A DNA stretch of 64,000 nucleotides from Balanoglossus misakiensis (Eukaryota; Hemichordata): assembly GCA_040954595.2 (NCBI GenBank), contig CM082596.2:2604001-2668000 (forward strand), given 5' to 3'. Of the stretch, positions 37,801 to 49,749 are shown piece by piece. Each line of letters begins with the position of its first letter. The stretch's first letter is position 1. Below the pieces are notes generated by a model. That model was not told where the DNA came from, made no database searches, and saw only the letters and a program-made list of their open reading frames with translations. Both the position numbers and the translations under genes were made by a program.

Positions 37801-40800
37801 ATGTTTTTACTCTTTCACCCCCAGTTCCATCTTTAGAGGTCCAACCTTACCATAGAAAACAATGGGTTTGGACTGAACCATGGTGGTGAAAGGGTTATAG
37901 AACATCATGTTGTTCTACTATGCAAGTGAGAAGAAAAATATAAAGTTGTAGACAAATTATTGAATGAAAAAGTGAAGTTCACGCTCTCTGGCAAATTAGT
38001 TTGGCTTACGGTCTACCCCAAAAGGGACATCCTTTCATTATCTCCGTCTTTTTCGTGGGGTCTGCCAAAAGGAAATCCTAGCCTTGCGCATTGAACTTGG
38101 AAGCAAATGGTCAGATACCCTGCCGAGACTGTGGTTTGTCCCCTTGATGTCATATCACAGTTAGTGTCGCTCTGTTGATTAGACACAACATTGCAGTCAA
38201 GGAAACCGGTCAAGGAAAATGTGAGAGGGTAAAAATAATTGATCAAAATAACATTGAGCCAAATTGAAATGGCATTTATTCCTGCTGTGTGCAGGTCATT
38301 ATCAACCAATTCAATGGAAATACTTTATTGTCAACATTTAAATATCAAATTGATAATATTGCTTATTTCTAATAGAATAAAACACGAAAAATATGTACCA
38401 GACATCCTGTATTAATAGATTCTCCTGTGAGAAGCTAAGAAGGACAGTGACCTTACATTTATACCCAGTGTTGCAAATGTGATCTAGTTCCACACCCCCT
38501 GTTGGTCTTGGAAGTAAGCCATTCATGTTTTATGCATAGCTGCATCTGCTTTGGTTTAAAAGTACAGTGACCTAAAGAGTATAATGAACCCTTGAATCAC
38601 ACATGCACACATACATGTGTAATGAGTGCTTTGACAACTTTCTTATGGATTGTGTGTATTTATTATAGTATGCACCTCGAAAGTCAAAATCTTCAGAAAA
38701 ACTTTTTCTCATAGTTTACTCAAGGTAGGTTGTCATCTATGGTAAGGTTGGACCTCTAAAGAGGGAACTGGGGGTGAAAGGTTTAAACCTAAATTTTATT
38801 TGGGAATGGGCTTTCAGATATCATGTTATTGTACTCATCACTGAGAGATGTACAGTTTTTATGTAGGAGTAATATGTGTGAAACTCAAAATAGTCACACG
38901 TAGTGAATAGAATACAATATTAATATGTTTAAGTATTCATGAACCTATACTGCATTGAAGTCAATAGTTTTATCAAATAGCTACTCAGATCATATGGATG
39001 TAATGTAGTTGAGAAATTTGGATCAATAATTCACAACACTGAGAAGAACAGAAAGAAAATCATTCCTGTGAGATAGTTCGAGTATTCTTGACTACCCCAA
39101 GGGGCAGTTAATAAGCAACTTTGTATACTGTAGTATAATTAAGCTGTGGTCATGCCTGTCTTTTGTCATCTGTTACTGGAAGCTCTTATTTCACCCTCAA
39201 TGATACTGAGGGCGTTTTCAATTATTAAATTGTGTTAGCCGAGGGATAGACCATTGTACGCAGATGACAATGTAGAACTAGTTTACCATATACATGTATA
39301 CTACACTTATTCACAGTAATAACATCATGCATGTAACATCTGCCTGTGACTTTTTACAGGATCTTTGGTCACTGAAGTTCTACCTAGTGTTTGATGATGA
39401 CTTAGAAGTGAATACTTTGCCACTGTTCAAGTTTTATGTTCAGCTAATGTAAGTATGCGTCATATCATCTTCACCCAGGTTCACATATGAAGCATAGGTA
39501 CTCTGTTTGTGCTACAGGGAATTTAACTATCAGTGGACCTGGAATACAGCAATTACCAGTACATTTTCTGTTTCCAGAGGGATCTGTCAGTGATAAACAT
39601 TCATGGAGCCATCACTAATAAATGCGATATTTCTCTCTGTACCTTTCATTTTTGTGTGCGCTCAATACATGTTGATTTTGTTGTTCTTGTCAACAAAGGT
39701 TTGTTTTCAGTGCAGAATGTATTTATATTGATGGCAACATATGGTGTAGTTCTGGGAATATCCAGATCTCATATTCACCGCCCATTCCAGGCCTTGCCCT
39801 TCCAAACTAGACACAGCTGTAGCCGTTGTGATATTAGTACCAGAGCCTCTTCTATAGTGCCTTTCTCACGTGCTGTCAACGCCGCCCCAGCAGCGGTGCT
39901 AGGGCGGCGTTAATTTGTAAGTGCCACGTGTGAAAAGGTGAGAGCGGCCCTGCGCCGCTCTTTTTTTGTGACGGTGTTGAGGGGTGGGACCTGGGTCGGG
40001 GCGCCGCACTAAACAGCGATTCAAATCACGTGTGAACAGAAACACCGCACTAAACGCCGATCTAAACGCACTCTGCCGACGCGGTTTGAGGGGATACAAG
40101 TGGCAGTTTCTAATGAGCTTGCATGTAAAATTACCCCTCTGAAAAGAGCGATGTTTAGCACCTTGCTTAGTCAACGGTCAATTTGCCTTGTTGCTGATGG
40201 TCACCAGTAAAATGAGGAGCCCCAAAACCTACAGGCAAAGCCTTGAGGTAGTCGGAACTTACTGCAGCTGGGGCTCTGCTGAAAAAATTGAGACGCCCAG
40301 TGGAAGTGGTAGTGAAACTTGTAGCAAAGTTCATGGTGATAATTGCTAGGCAACTAGGTCTTGCCATTGTCTGGCTAAAAATACATCCCTGTGCGTGAAT
40401 AAATTAAAAACATCTTTGTCCCAAGGGACCAACTCAAAGCGTTCCCACATCCTGGTATGCTTTTACTACTAGCATGGAGTCATATTACGCACTGGTTTCA
40501 AAGCTGTAAGACTCACAGGCGGTACCGTAGAAGCGCTTATACTTATAGGATGACTGTACAAAAACTGGAAAAGTGTGGATTTTCTCGGATCTTCCATTTA
40601 TTTGATGTGGAACAACAAATGGGACAAGTGGCGAAATGTGTCATTGATTTTCAATCGCACCATGAAGCCTATTTGAACCTAATTTGTATAAATGTCCGAG
40701 GGGGTCGTTCTGGCACTTTGACTCATTTTTACCCCCATTGTTTCATCTTTTTGTAAAGAATAATTATTTTTTCCTGGTCGAACCGAAGGATAGATTACGG

Positions 40801-43800
40801 TATACGCTGTTTGGGTATAAGTCCAGAGCTACATATACAGTAAACACATCACTGAATCCGCCATTGTGACCTTTAGCCACTCTGCTGTGGACGCATTGAG
40901 TGCGGTGATCCCGTCCCTTTTATACACATGTGAATGCAAAACTATTTGAGTCGCTGATAAGAAATGTTTGCCAACTTTTATAATCCCGAAAAGGGCGCCC
41001 TAATCATTTCACGTGAGAAAGCCCTTTATGGTAGTGTATCTCTAGATCCAAATTTGTTACAAACTCAAAGAAAGAACTCCAGCAGAAAAAGCATTGTGCG
41101 ACCAGACATCTATAGAAGTCAATATATAATACATGTGGTGATTGTAAGGGAGGTAATTCACGTCCTGTCAACAAAAGAATTATATATTTTTCAAGGAGAA
41201 ACTATTTATGCCATATTTCTTTTCTGGGGTGATTTCCTGTAATATCAAAAAGAAATTGCAAAGGCTGGACATGCGGAGATAGAAATCAAAAGAAGAGATT
41301 CAGTCGTGTCAGTGGATGGTGTCTGCATACCAATTTACTGAAAGCCAATATATACCATACCCTGAGGTCACATTTTCTTCTTTACCAGTTCTGTTGCTGT
41401 TTTACCGCAGCATTACTTTAAAGTGCCCATGTCGTTGCAATGCTGCATGCGTTGGTACAAATTTACTCTGAAAGCAAAGGTTTGTCCGTGTGACGGTGAT
41501 CGATTGATGTGTACATTTGAAATTTTACAGAAAGCCTTTGCACTGCCCTTAGATAAAAAGCATAGTTTTTACTACATTTGATTCACTTGGAGATTTTGCT
41601 GCGTAAATTGTTGTTACCAGTCTGTTGGTGTTGAAATTTATCATTTTATCACACAATCCCCAGAGTAAATACATACTGCTATCTGTCCGTAATATTATTC
41701 AAATTTAGTTTATCACTTCCACTGAAGATTTTCCTGAACCTTAAATATTCATTTTTGGCCAATTTTGCAACATGATTTCATCTTTTGCTTGCTTTGTTTT
41801 GTTTCGATTGGCTCTTATCAAAATCAAATGAAATCCAAGTGTGTCCAATCCAATCAGACTTAGTTGTCATGGAAATAGTGACATCATCACATTCACTGAA
41901 CAAAATGGCATTCTCACTACTTTGATAAAAATATCATTAACTTATTCATAATTGAAAGCAATATTTCCTGTGCACAGTGTGATAGAAATATCACTCTGAG
42001 AAATCTATATGTATTGGTGTGAATATTAGAGATGAAATGAATGGATGGAGAAAAGTGTTGTGAATTTTTTATCTACCTGTTGCATGCTCAGACCAGCCTT
42101 GTCCCTTGATTGAACCACATGGAAATTGCACACATAACTTGCTTGAATGGAGCAAATTTAAGAGTTGAGCAGTTACCATATCAAGATAGTGATTAAATGG
42201 GAGCGTGCCCATCACATTAGTGTGGTCATAAGACATTTGTTCTGTCTGGCTTGCAATTGTTAGTTTCTGCTGAGCTGATGAGGTTCAGGTTTGTGCTAAG
42301 CACTGTCTGTTTGTCAGGGATGATTTACGAGCATTGAATCAACAAAGAAAAGAAAGGTAAGAGGCAAATTCAAGCGCGAGGATGATGTAGCTGATCCTGG
42401 ACTGGTATTTTTAACTTCTTAAAAATCCCATGTTGAATGCCGTATAGTTTAAGTGACTTGATAAAAGTTGTCATTTGTATATTAAGTCGGCCATCCATTG
42501 TGTGTAGATGCAGTCTGTCTTGCAGTATAGGAGCAGTACAGATTACATTGCAATTTTCATAAATTATATATAATGATTTCGATAATAGTCTTGTTGATGT
42601 GCCCTTTGAAGCTTTTCTGTGAAAAATCAGATCACCTGAAATTCTGGTCAAGCCTTGTTACTTTCTCGGATATCAATTGTAGTGTTCGAAATTAACTTCC
42701 TAGAATTCACTGGAAAAGGGCACCGTTATTAACCTTTTGACATTTTCAACCGCAAGGAGAAAATTAGTTCCTATACTGTTTCAATGTAGACCTGTTGAAT
42801 GCTTTCCGGTTGTAGGAAGTAAATATGATTCATTTGAGTCTAATAGGTGGCCTCAATTATAATCAATGACGTCTATTCTCACTGTTATTTGGTGGTACAT
42901 GGACTCGAAAGTTGTATCAAATGATGTTATGAGTGCTTGGTAATATTGGCAGTCTCTGTATGTTTGTGTATTTTTTAAACTCTCCAATAAGTCCGGATAG
43001 ATCCTTAAAGCCAGAGAGAGTGTTAGTGTAGCATTATAGTTTCCAGACAGTAAGTCCTGGAATTGACTTCAATGAAAATTATGGAAAAAATGCTGAAAAT
43101 CTGAGAGTACTATGATGCTGTCAAAATGTCCATTACCATTATTACTTAAAACAAAGTAATAATCAGATGACATAATATGATCACTCGATAATTCCTGGAA
43201 ATTGTTTGACCACAGTTTGAGTGAAAATAGGGTTAAGGTAACCTCCTGGAATTGAATACACGCATAGTTTCCCTCGTCTAGGGAAATGGCATTTAACAGT
43301 AACGTATGCCCTTCAAATGCTTATCAGGAGTTGTAACTTGGGTAAAGAGGCCTAAGCATTATCAATCAGAACAGGATGACTGTACGGCCATGGAATAATA
43401 ATCCCGTGTGAGTTTTCCATATCAGTGATAACCATCAAAACACTCAGAGCCAGCGTCTTCCCTTTTACATCACATTCCGGTTTCTCTGACACAATTTCTG
43501 CGAGTTTACTCTGACAGTCGTAAATTTGTATTGGTGTTATAGTGTGTGTGGGTGTGCGTCATGATTTGACCGCTATGGAGTTACGATTCGCGCAGATTCT
43601 TTGCAGTTACTGAATTACACGTACTGAGTATACCGTATTCATTGCTTGGTAATGCTCGCCGTCAACAGTCGAAGATCTGTAAAACCTTGTGGGATTGGGT
43701 CTTTACTCTTACATGGTAAAAAAAAGATGTGACCTTATAATGTCTCAAAAAATGTCTCAAAAAGGATATTTTTGTTATAAAAAAACGAAAAGAGTCTCCA

Positions 43801-45214
43801 TCAACAGATTTGTTGTCGTACAACGTTCACAATTTTCAGTTTTCAATGTTTAATTCCATAGGTTTACCTCCTCTGAAGGGTCTTGTAATTGTATGCACCA
43901 ATGTGTACAAATTGATCAAACAATCCATAGGAGTCCTTATAATTGAGCAGCTAGGTACTACAATGGAAGAAATGGTTGAGATCGATTCACAGTGAGTGAG
44001 TGTCAACGTTTCAATGTCAAGGCTATGATATTATTCTCAGCCAAGGGCAAGGCAGTGTGGGAGTTGAACGTGTCATATGATCCTAATTTTGCCCTGAATG
44101 TTGAGATGAATATCATTTGTTGTCCGTTCTGTAAATATTTTAGTGTATATTATTTTCTCTACCGGTACATCATCGTAAAAAAAGAGACTGTGTTTTGATA
44201 ATGTATTTTTTGATCATTAGGGGTTGCCATGGTTTAAGCTGTATTGTCTAGTGAAGTGGGCATTCGTGTTAGTTTCTGAAACTGCTGGAGGTTTCTGCAG
44301 TGTGTGTTGATGGCAAAAATAGTTTAGTGAAAGTCGTAGGGGGGCTGTGACCCTACATGTATATCTGGATGAATGTCAAGGCGTTGGCTCTGTTGGAAGC
44401 CAAGGGTTAATTGACATAAATACTGCAGTTAGATTTATAGCGGTATAATGTTATCACGGTTTGAGTTCAATGACGACCATCATGTGCAGTCAACCTATGT
44501 TTTTTTAGGAATTTAAAATGTATGGGGAATTCTGACCTTCCTGCTGTAGTTATGTATGTAGTAAGTGTTTTCACAACATATTTTTTCGCACGACTTAATA
44601 GATGTCACCGTCAGACTGGAATGCAAGGTGCAATGGTCGAGATATCATCATTGCAATTTGCACACCAAAAGTGACAGCTCAGGTGCTTAATGCAGCACTT
44701 TGAGTTAATGTCTCCCTGGCAAGTGTCAAAGGCAGTGCAAGAGGTGCTTTGAGACTGGGAAAAGTACCCACTTTCACTGCATAGTGTAATTTACATTAGC
44801 ACGATACGTGATATTCCTTCAGAATTAAGGCGCGCAATCGACCCAGCCAGTGAGCGTATCAAACAGTGGAGTATATACAAATATTGAGACACCTGTTAGA
44901 GTTGCAAATTGAATCAGTGTTGGTAATTACACATACGTCCCGTGCGTACCAGAGCATGAAGTGACATAAGGCTCCAATTCCAGGGATCAGCAATGCGATA
45001 TATGTACCATCTGGGCAATGTTTTAGAGCAAGAATCAGATTCTCTCTGTTCAGTGATTCCATCTTGCTTATGCTTTGTCAGTTTGGCTTGTTTTGTTGTG
45101 GTTTACTCAATCTTGTTTTGTGTGTTGGAGAAAGGTACATGTATCCCACATGGCGGGTACAATTTTAATAGCCAATTTACCCTTTGTCATCGTGACCAAC
45201 AGGAAATTGCTTGA
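25879..45214 (+). CDS. unrecognised multi-exon gene assembled from small exons
   Basis: Model of eight exons, about 238 aa: 25879-25923, 29368-29500, 35768-35856, 37573-37611, 39360-39448, 42318-42356, 44509-44560, 44984-45214. Five central exons (35768 to 44560) have clear pyrimidine tracts and donors (GTAAAA, GTAAAT, GTAAGT, GTAAGA, GTAAGT); in each one only a single frame is open where I checked, and these frames join in phase (0,0,2,2,0). The 29368 exon enters in phase 0 and leaves in phase 1 as required, and the first gives MGSPLWIACEDGTYK after an in-frame stop. Readable pieces: PDVPVYFHVNKFLHGS, KPCLTLVDVYVHKRR, SSLERLSLIFPK, LWSLKFYLVFDDDLEVNTLP, DDLRALNQQRKER. The last exon (hydrophobic CLCFVSLACFVVVYSILF) is least certain. 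I do not recognise the family; charged, alpha/beta-like, probably intracellular. First and last exons may be wrong. Confidence 0.5.
26752..26931. mobile_element. MITE with TA-flanked ends (Tc1/mariner-like)
   Basis: Long inverted arms: left TATACTGTAAAACGGGAAAT followed by TTTCGCGA, right (on minus) TATACTGTGAAATGTTCGCG then ACAAGAAATTTTCAC. About 180 bp with TA at both ends, consistent with a TA target duplication. An internal smaller palindrome (CTCGTAAAATACGAG) sits at its centre. Confidence 0.7.
27623..27727. mobile_element. MITE, family B copy 2
   Basis: Ends AAACCTGTCTATAGCAGCC and (right) GCCACTATAGACAAGTT match the terminal repeats of the copy at 24219-24360; about 105 bp, with an additional internal TTATAGACAGGCC. 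Confidence 0.65.
28151..28235 (+). mobile_element. TTAA-type MITE, copy 1
   Basis: 85 bp starting CCCTTTCACCCCCAGTTCCC and ending GTGGTGAAAGGG, preceded by TTAA; the right flank is ATAA (decayed). Confidence 0.75.
31649..31734 (-). mobile_element. TTAA-type MITE, copy 2
   Basis: 86 bp in reverse orientation, flanked by TTAA on both sides (31645-31648 and 31735-31738). Confidence 0.8.
32501..32555 (-). mobile_element. TTAA-type MITE, copy 3 (truncated)
   Basis: Only one half remains, from ATTGTTTTCTATGGTAAGGT to GGGGTGAAAGGG, followed by TTAC. Confidence 0.7.
34068..34148 (+). mobile_element. TTAA-type MITE, copy 4
   Basis: 81 bp, diverged (TTCACCCCCATTTCCCTGTG at the start), with TTAA at 34064-34067 and at 34149-34152. 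Confidence 0.75.
34946..35242 (+). repeat. (ATTC)n microsatellite
   Basis: About 300 bp of ATTC repeats with interspersed ACTC variants and a CATC block at 35193-35220. It is open in several frames and yields long FIHS-repeat open frames that are not genes. It lies in an intron of the unidentified plus-strand gene. Confidence 0.97.
37153..37236 (+). mobile_element. TTAA-type MITE, copy 5
   Basis: Starts CCTTCCACCCCCAGTTCCCC and shares GAGGTCCAAATTTACCATAG with the family; right flank ATTAA. Right end decayed. Confidence 0.7.
37811..37894 (+). mobile_element. TTAA-type MITE, copy 6 (best preserved)
   Basis: 84 bp from TCTTTCACCCCCAGTTCC to ATGGTGGTGAAAGGG with flanks TTAC and TTAT. Used here as the reference copy for the family. 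Confidence 0.8.
38731..38782 (-). mobile_element. TTAA-type MITE, copy 7 (truncated)
   Basis: Half copy in reverse orientation, CTATGGTAAGGTTGGACCTC to GGGGGTGAAAGG, followed by TTAA at 38783-38786. Confidence 0.7.
39856..41026. mobile_element. 1.17-kb DNA transposon with Harbinger-like ends, no intact transposase
   Basis: Left end AGTGCCTTTCTCACGTG and right end, on minus, AAGGGCTTTCTCACGTG form imperfect terminal inverted repeats, with TAT directly flanking both sides (39853-39855 and 41027-41029). The element is far more GC-rich at its left end than the surrounding intron and has a subterminal perfect hairpin (AACGCCGCCCC paired with its complement ending at about 39914) and further CACGTGTGAA motifs. 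Open frames inside (39899-40174 minus, 40167-40367 minus, 40457-40756 plus) show no transposase motif. Family assignment rests on the terminal motif and 3-bp duplication only. Confidence 0.6.
41030..42300. other. intron-like AT-rich sequence, nothing seen
   Basis: Between the Harbinger-like element and the candidate exon at 42318. No open frame with splice support. Confidence 0.5.
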
Positions 45215-45746
45215 CTTATGAAATCCACATTACTCAACAGATGTGCAGGTGGCAAGGGAGTGTAGTTATCCTATATCCACTATGGAAAGGTTAATTAGAT
45301 TTATTGAAAAAATAATGTATTATTAACCCATAAAGACTGTAATTGGAGGGTGAAGTGTACATGTATGTTGGTCAATTGCCTCTAGAAGTTACAGAGGAAA
45401 ACTATGGTTCGACTTTTTTTTCAATTACTAACTTAATTGTAAAAATCTGTGCAAATATTGGTACAACCTGACAGTATCAAAGAATTGCTGTAACTGCTGC
45501 ATCTATTGGTCACCCTATGATCAGTGGAGTGAATCTTCCTGTCTTTAATTGTACAAGAATTTAACTTACCCCTGGTGTTCATATTTTTTATGATAATCCC
45601 ATAAAACAATATTTAATTTTTTTTTAGATTGATCCTATGAAAAATACCCCTTTGATTGATAATCTTACCTTTTGGATTGATATGAATGTTACTTATACCG
45701 GTATGTTCAAACACATTTTTTTCTCTTTTCAGTATAACAACCAGTC

Positions 45747-48700
45747 ATGATGCAAGAGGGCCTGCCATCTGACTATACTCAACTACGCTGTTTAGTGTGC
45801 AATGACAAGGCTAGTGGACTGCATTATGGGGTGGTGTCATGCGAGAGTTGCAAGAGTTTCTTTGGGCGCAAGATCAAGAGCAAGGCGAAGTTTGTGTGTG
45901 AGGAGCTGGGCAACTGTGTCATGGACCTGTACACGCGACGCCATTGCCCCGCCTGCCGACTTCAGAAGTGTCTTAATGTGGGCATGAAACCCGAGAGTAA
46001 GTGTTCACATTGACTAATGTTTATGCAAAGCAATATGATGTTTGCTATTACTATCAGAGTGCAAAAATCATGATGTAAATGGGACTTTTCTAGCCGTAAG
46101 CATAATAACAGTGATTGTACTGGCGAGGTCATCTAGATGGCTTGAAATAACTCTTCCTAGGATGTTGTTTGTGTCACTGTATCTAGTTCAAATACAATGA
46201 CATTACATGTCACAGCAATTTATTTCTTTGAGTGATATGTGGACCACCAACAAAATATTCTAACTCGAGGATATATCAGATCGCAGGCTTTAGTTTAACA
46301 GATGCAAAGATCATCATAAATTTTATTTGACCTAGTTCACTTATTCAAGTGAACCCAGTCCCTGACAGTTTCCTTTCCCGAAGATTGAAACTGTTTCCCC
46401 CAAAGTATGTTGAATAGAATCAGAAATGATTAACTTTTGAGAACATTTGTCCTTGGCGTAGGTTGTGACTCTTTGAAAATACTTCGCAAGGTGAATTCAC
46501 GGGTGAATTCATTTTTGCCAAAAGCTCATATTCAGTTGGCTTGGTTCTTTTACGTAAACTGTCACACTGAATTAGTTGTAATTGGACGCAGCGCCACCAA
46601 AATTGCCCCTAATCCATTTGATTTCGGTAGTTTCTAAATGTCATCTCATGTCACAGTTCACATGTAATCTGAAAAAAGCTCCCAGTCGCTCAGAAGTCGT
46701 GCGTGGTGGTGCTAAAAATAAATGTAGTATAAAACAAGATATGAGGGCTCAGGCATATTGTATGGAACCTGTGTTGTCCAGGTGACATATATTAAAGGTT
46801 AAAACTGTTACTGCAGTGTAGTTTTGAAGAGTTGCTGTCAATATGTAGCACAAAACATAGTATTATAATCAATAAATGAATCCCCTTTTCAAATGTTTTA
46901 TACAAAATGCTCAGTTATTGAGCACAGGTTTTCAGAAGATTAAAAATACCAGGACTGGATGGTTTAATACAGAAATTAAAGTAATGTACTAGGAATTAAT
47001 CATCACTGTGATCTTGAGACTTTGGGAATTGCTGTGTGTTTTTCTTCAAAGGATAAATTGTGAATATTATTTTCCACAGACGTCAACACTGCTGCCATGT
47101 TGAATTTCCGATGTTTGGAATCTAGGTTTCCACTAATCTTGACATTTGTTCTGTGTCTTGTGATTATTTTCTCCATGACATTAAACCACTGACTGTAATG
47201 GGAAAGTAATCTCCTCCAAAACTGTCTGATATCAGAGATGCTGAAAAAGGATCAGTACATGTCATGGTTGCAAAGACGCTGTGCATGAAAAATTAATATT
47301 TACTTCCAGTATATTATGCGACAGAGTCTACATTTGTGGAGATATGATGCTCATCTTCCTACAGTGTATCATTCATGATGATATGGAATTTCAATCATTG
47401 TCAGACAGTCCTTGAAAATCCTGGAAAAAATTAATCTACTTCTAGAGAATCCTGGAATGTATTCACCTCCTTATTCTGTCTTTTAAAATGTGGACCACTT
47501 ATGCTGTATTCATAAAATGTTCATGAATGTTGTGAAAAATTACTGACAAAATTACTGCACAATCACTCCGTGAAAATGATATTTTTATATAAAAAAACTC
47601 CAGGAAAATTTCTCCATTGGGTCCTTTTTATATACATTCTATCAAATTAAAATCACCACTACCCTGTTGGTGGTTGCCCTGAACCACCAAGCCCAACACT
47701 AATTTGGGGTCTTCCTTCCAAAATTAGGAATTGTCAGGAAGGCCCATCATTTTATTCCACAGTGTCAACATAATTCAATGACTGCATTCTTGATTTGAAC
47801 TCTTGCAGGAGTCTGGGATGAAAAGAGATTGGAAACACGGAAGCCATTGGTGAGGAAAGCCCGGAAAAAGAAGGAGCCATCGGCACTTCCATCGCAAGCA
47901 CCCATGCTGGGTCTGGTTCCGGAACCTGCTCCGCTTCCGTCAATGCTGAATCCAGAATCGACGTCTAGCTTTGAAGACTTTTATCCGGAGATGTCAGAGG
48001 AACAGAAGGAACTCCTGGAAATGGTCAGAGAAGGATTGGAAACTTCGCGGAAAGCACATCGGGATCTCATAGTAAGTATTAAACAAGTAACTACATGTAC
48101 AATAGGTACATAATATAATGAAAATTCAGTGTTGTGGTAGGGTTGGGGAACATTATGGTAAATGATTTGGAAGCCATGGTAACACCTGCTACCGATAATA
48201 TGACTGCACTGCTATACCAAGGGGAACCCTGGTAAGTCGACTGGGGAACCCCAGTAACACTTACCTGGGTAGTGCCCTTAACTGGAACTGAAAATTGACA
48301 GTAGGTGTCTGTTATATTATTCACTGTTGTCTGTTGTTGTCTTTCACAGACCCAAGAAAAACTTCAGAGCATTGCAAGGGGAATATCGGCATTTTTTGGA
48401 CATCCAGGTGGATCAGCGATGCCAGGTCTAGCTGGCCCTTTTATGAAGCCTGACGGCACGCCATTTAAGTCGGAACGGGACCTCGAATCAGATGGCCTCT
48501 TAACACCTCCGCAGATACCCACGATGCCAACGGGTGTGGACAACTGGGGCAAATCTTTTACGCCGAATGCTCCAAACACATCCGGCAACAGTATTCCGTG
48601 GGGGCAGACGCCCACAAACTCTCACGTACATATTAAGGAAGAGAAGCCGGATGACTCATTTGCTTGTCAGTTCAATAATCAGAAACACCCGGTACAGGGA

Positions 48701-49749
48701 ATGGCCGCGCCGGAAAATTCAATGCAAATGCCGTTTCCGGATTTCACCGACAAGTCTCTCCTTGTCGTGTTTAACATGGCAACACTTGGCGTCGTTATAC
48801 GACAGACTGTCCACTTTGCAAAAAGTCTGCCAGGATTCCGCACCCTATGTTATGAGGACCAAGCAGTACTTATAAAATCTGCAATACTGGAAGTGCTCAT
48901 GTTCCGTATGGCAGAGACGTACATCCCGGAGAAAAACTGTGTTGTGGATGACATCACCGGCACAGAGTGGAACTTGGACATTATGATGCAGAGTGGCTTT
49001 TCTAGAGCTGCCAGCAAGACTCTGAAATTTACCAAAACTGTTCAGGCGTTTAATTTGAGCCGGGGTGAAATTGCATTACTCGAAGCTGTGACTCTCCTAT
49101 CATCAGGTACTAGTTAGGTGTGGGGTTTGGTGGTGATGATGGTGGTGCTGTGTGTGTTCATGTATTACACTTGTCTGGGATATTTTGTCTCACACTCAAA
49201 TGTGTGGTCTAATTTGAGAATATGAAAATTTCTAAATTGTACTGGAAAAGTAATATTCCTGTAGCATTTTTATTACTCTGTATTTTCATAATGAAATATT
49301 CACCGCATGAGGTGTCAATGTATTTCTCTCACCAATATAAAAATCCCGTCTTATTATGACTTTTCCATTTCAGTTTCTGTGCAGTGTCAACAGTGTGCAA
49401 ATTTAAAACCCAGCACAAGATTTCCTTTCATGCACCAAGATATAAACTCATCTTTGTCTCTTTTGACTGATTTTTTTTCACAGATCGACCAGAACTCGAA
49501 AATCCGGAAGCTGTTGAAGAAATACAACAGAGTCTGTTATTAACTTTACAAGCCAGTACCAAAGTGAACCACCCAGACGACAAAGTCCTCTTTGCAAAAT
49601 TAGTCGTCAAGCTTGCCGAAGTCAGAGAACTTGTCCAGTGTCATATAAACGACCTCAACGAATTCAAACTACCGGATCACGAGCAGATTTTCCCGTTAAT
49701 TGCTGAAATTTTCAACATGGATGAAATTTCTTTCACTAACTCGGTATAG
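45747..49749 (+). CDS. nuclear receptor, NR1-like (NR1H/NR1I grade), complete
   Basis: Four coding exons, 45747-45996, 47809-48071, 48350-49106, 49484-49749; 511 aa. ATG 45747 (second ATG 45750) follows an acceptor at 45732, so at least one untranslated 5' exon lies upstream. DNA-binding domain: zinc cysteines C15, C18, C32, C35 and C51, C57, C67, C70. P-box is CESCKS and the next residues FFGRK, against CEGCKG-FFRR in most NR1 members. A long Pro/Ser-rich hinge contains an IKEE sumoylation consensus (K267). Ligand-binding domain: signature FAKSLPGF (328-335) then EDQAVLIK, and AF-2 helix LIAEIF (495-500), so activation is probably retained. The segment from DRPELENPEAVEEIQ and the VLFAKLVVKLAEVREL helix resemble VDR and FXR/LXR. 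It is likely a ligand-activated transcription factor; the ligand and exact subfamily cannot be told. Confidence 0.93.

Noticed and set aside
42790-42852. Possible exon of the unknown gene (after TTTCAATGTAG)
   Set aside because: Frame is open in the right phase, but the acceptor is weak and the donor is GTGGCC; the 42318 and 44509 exons already join without it. It might be an alternative exon.
43837-43991. Exon ending at a good GTGAGT donor after GLPPLKGLVIVCTNVY
   Set aside because: Its only open frame needs phase 0 or 1 entry, while the preceding exon of the unknown gene leaves in phase 2; no bridging exon found.
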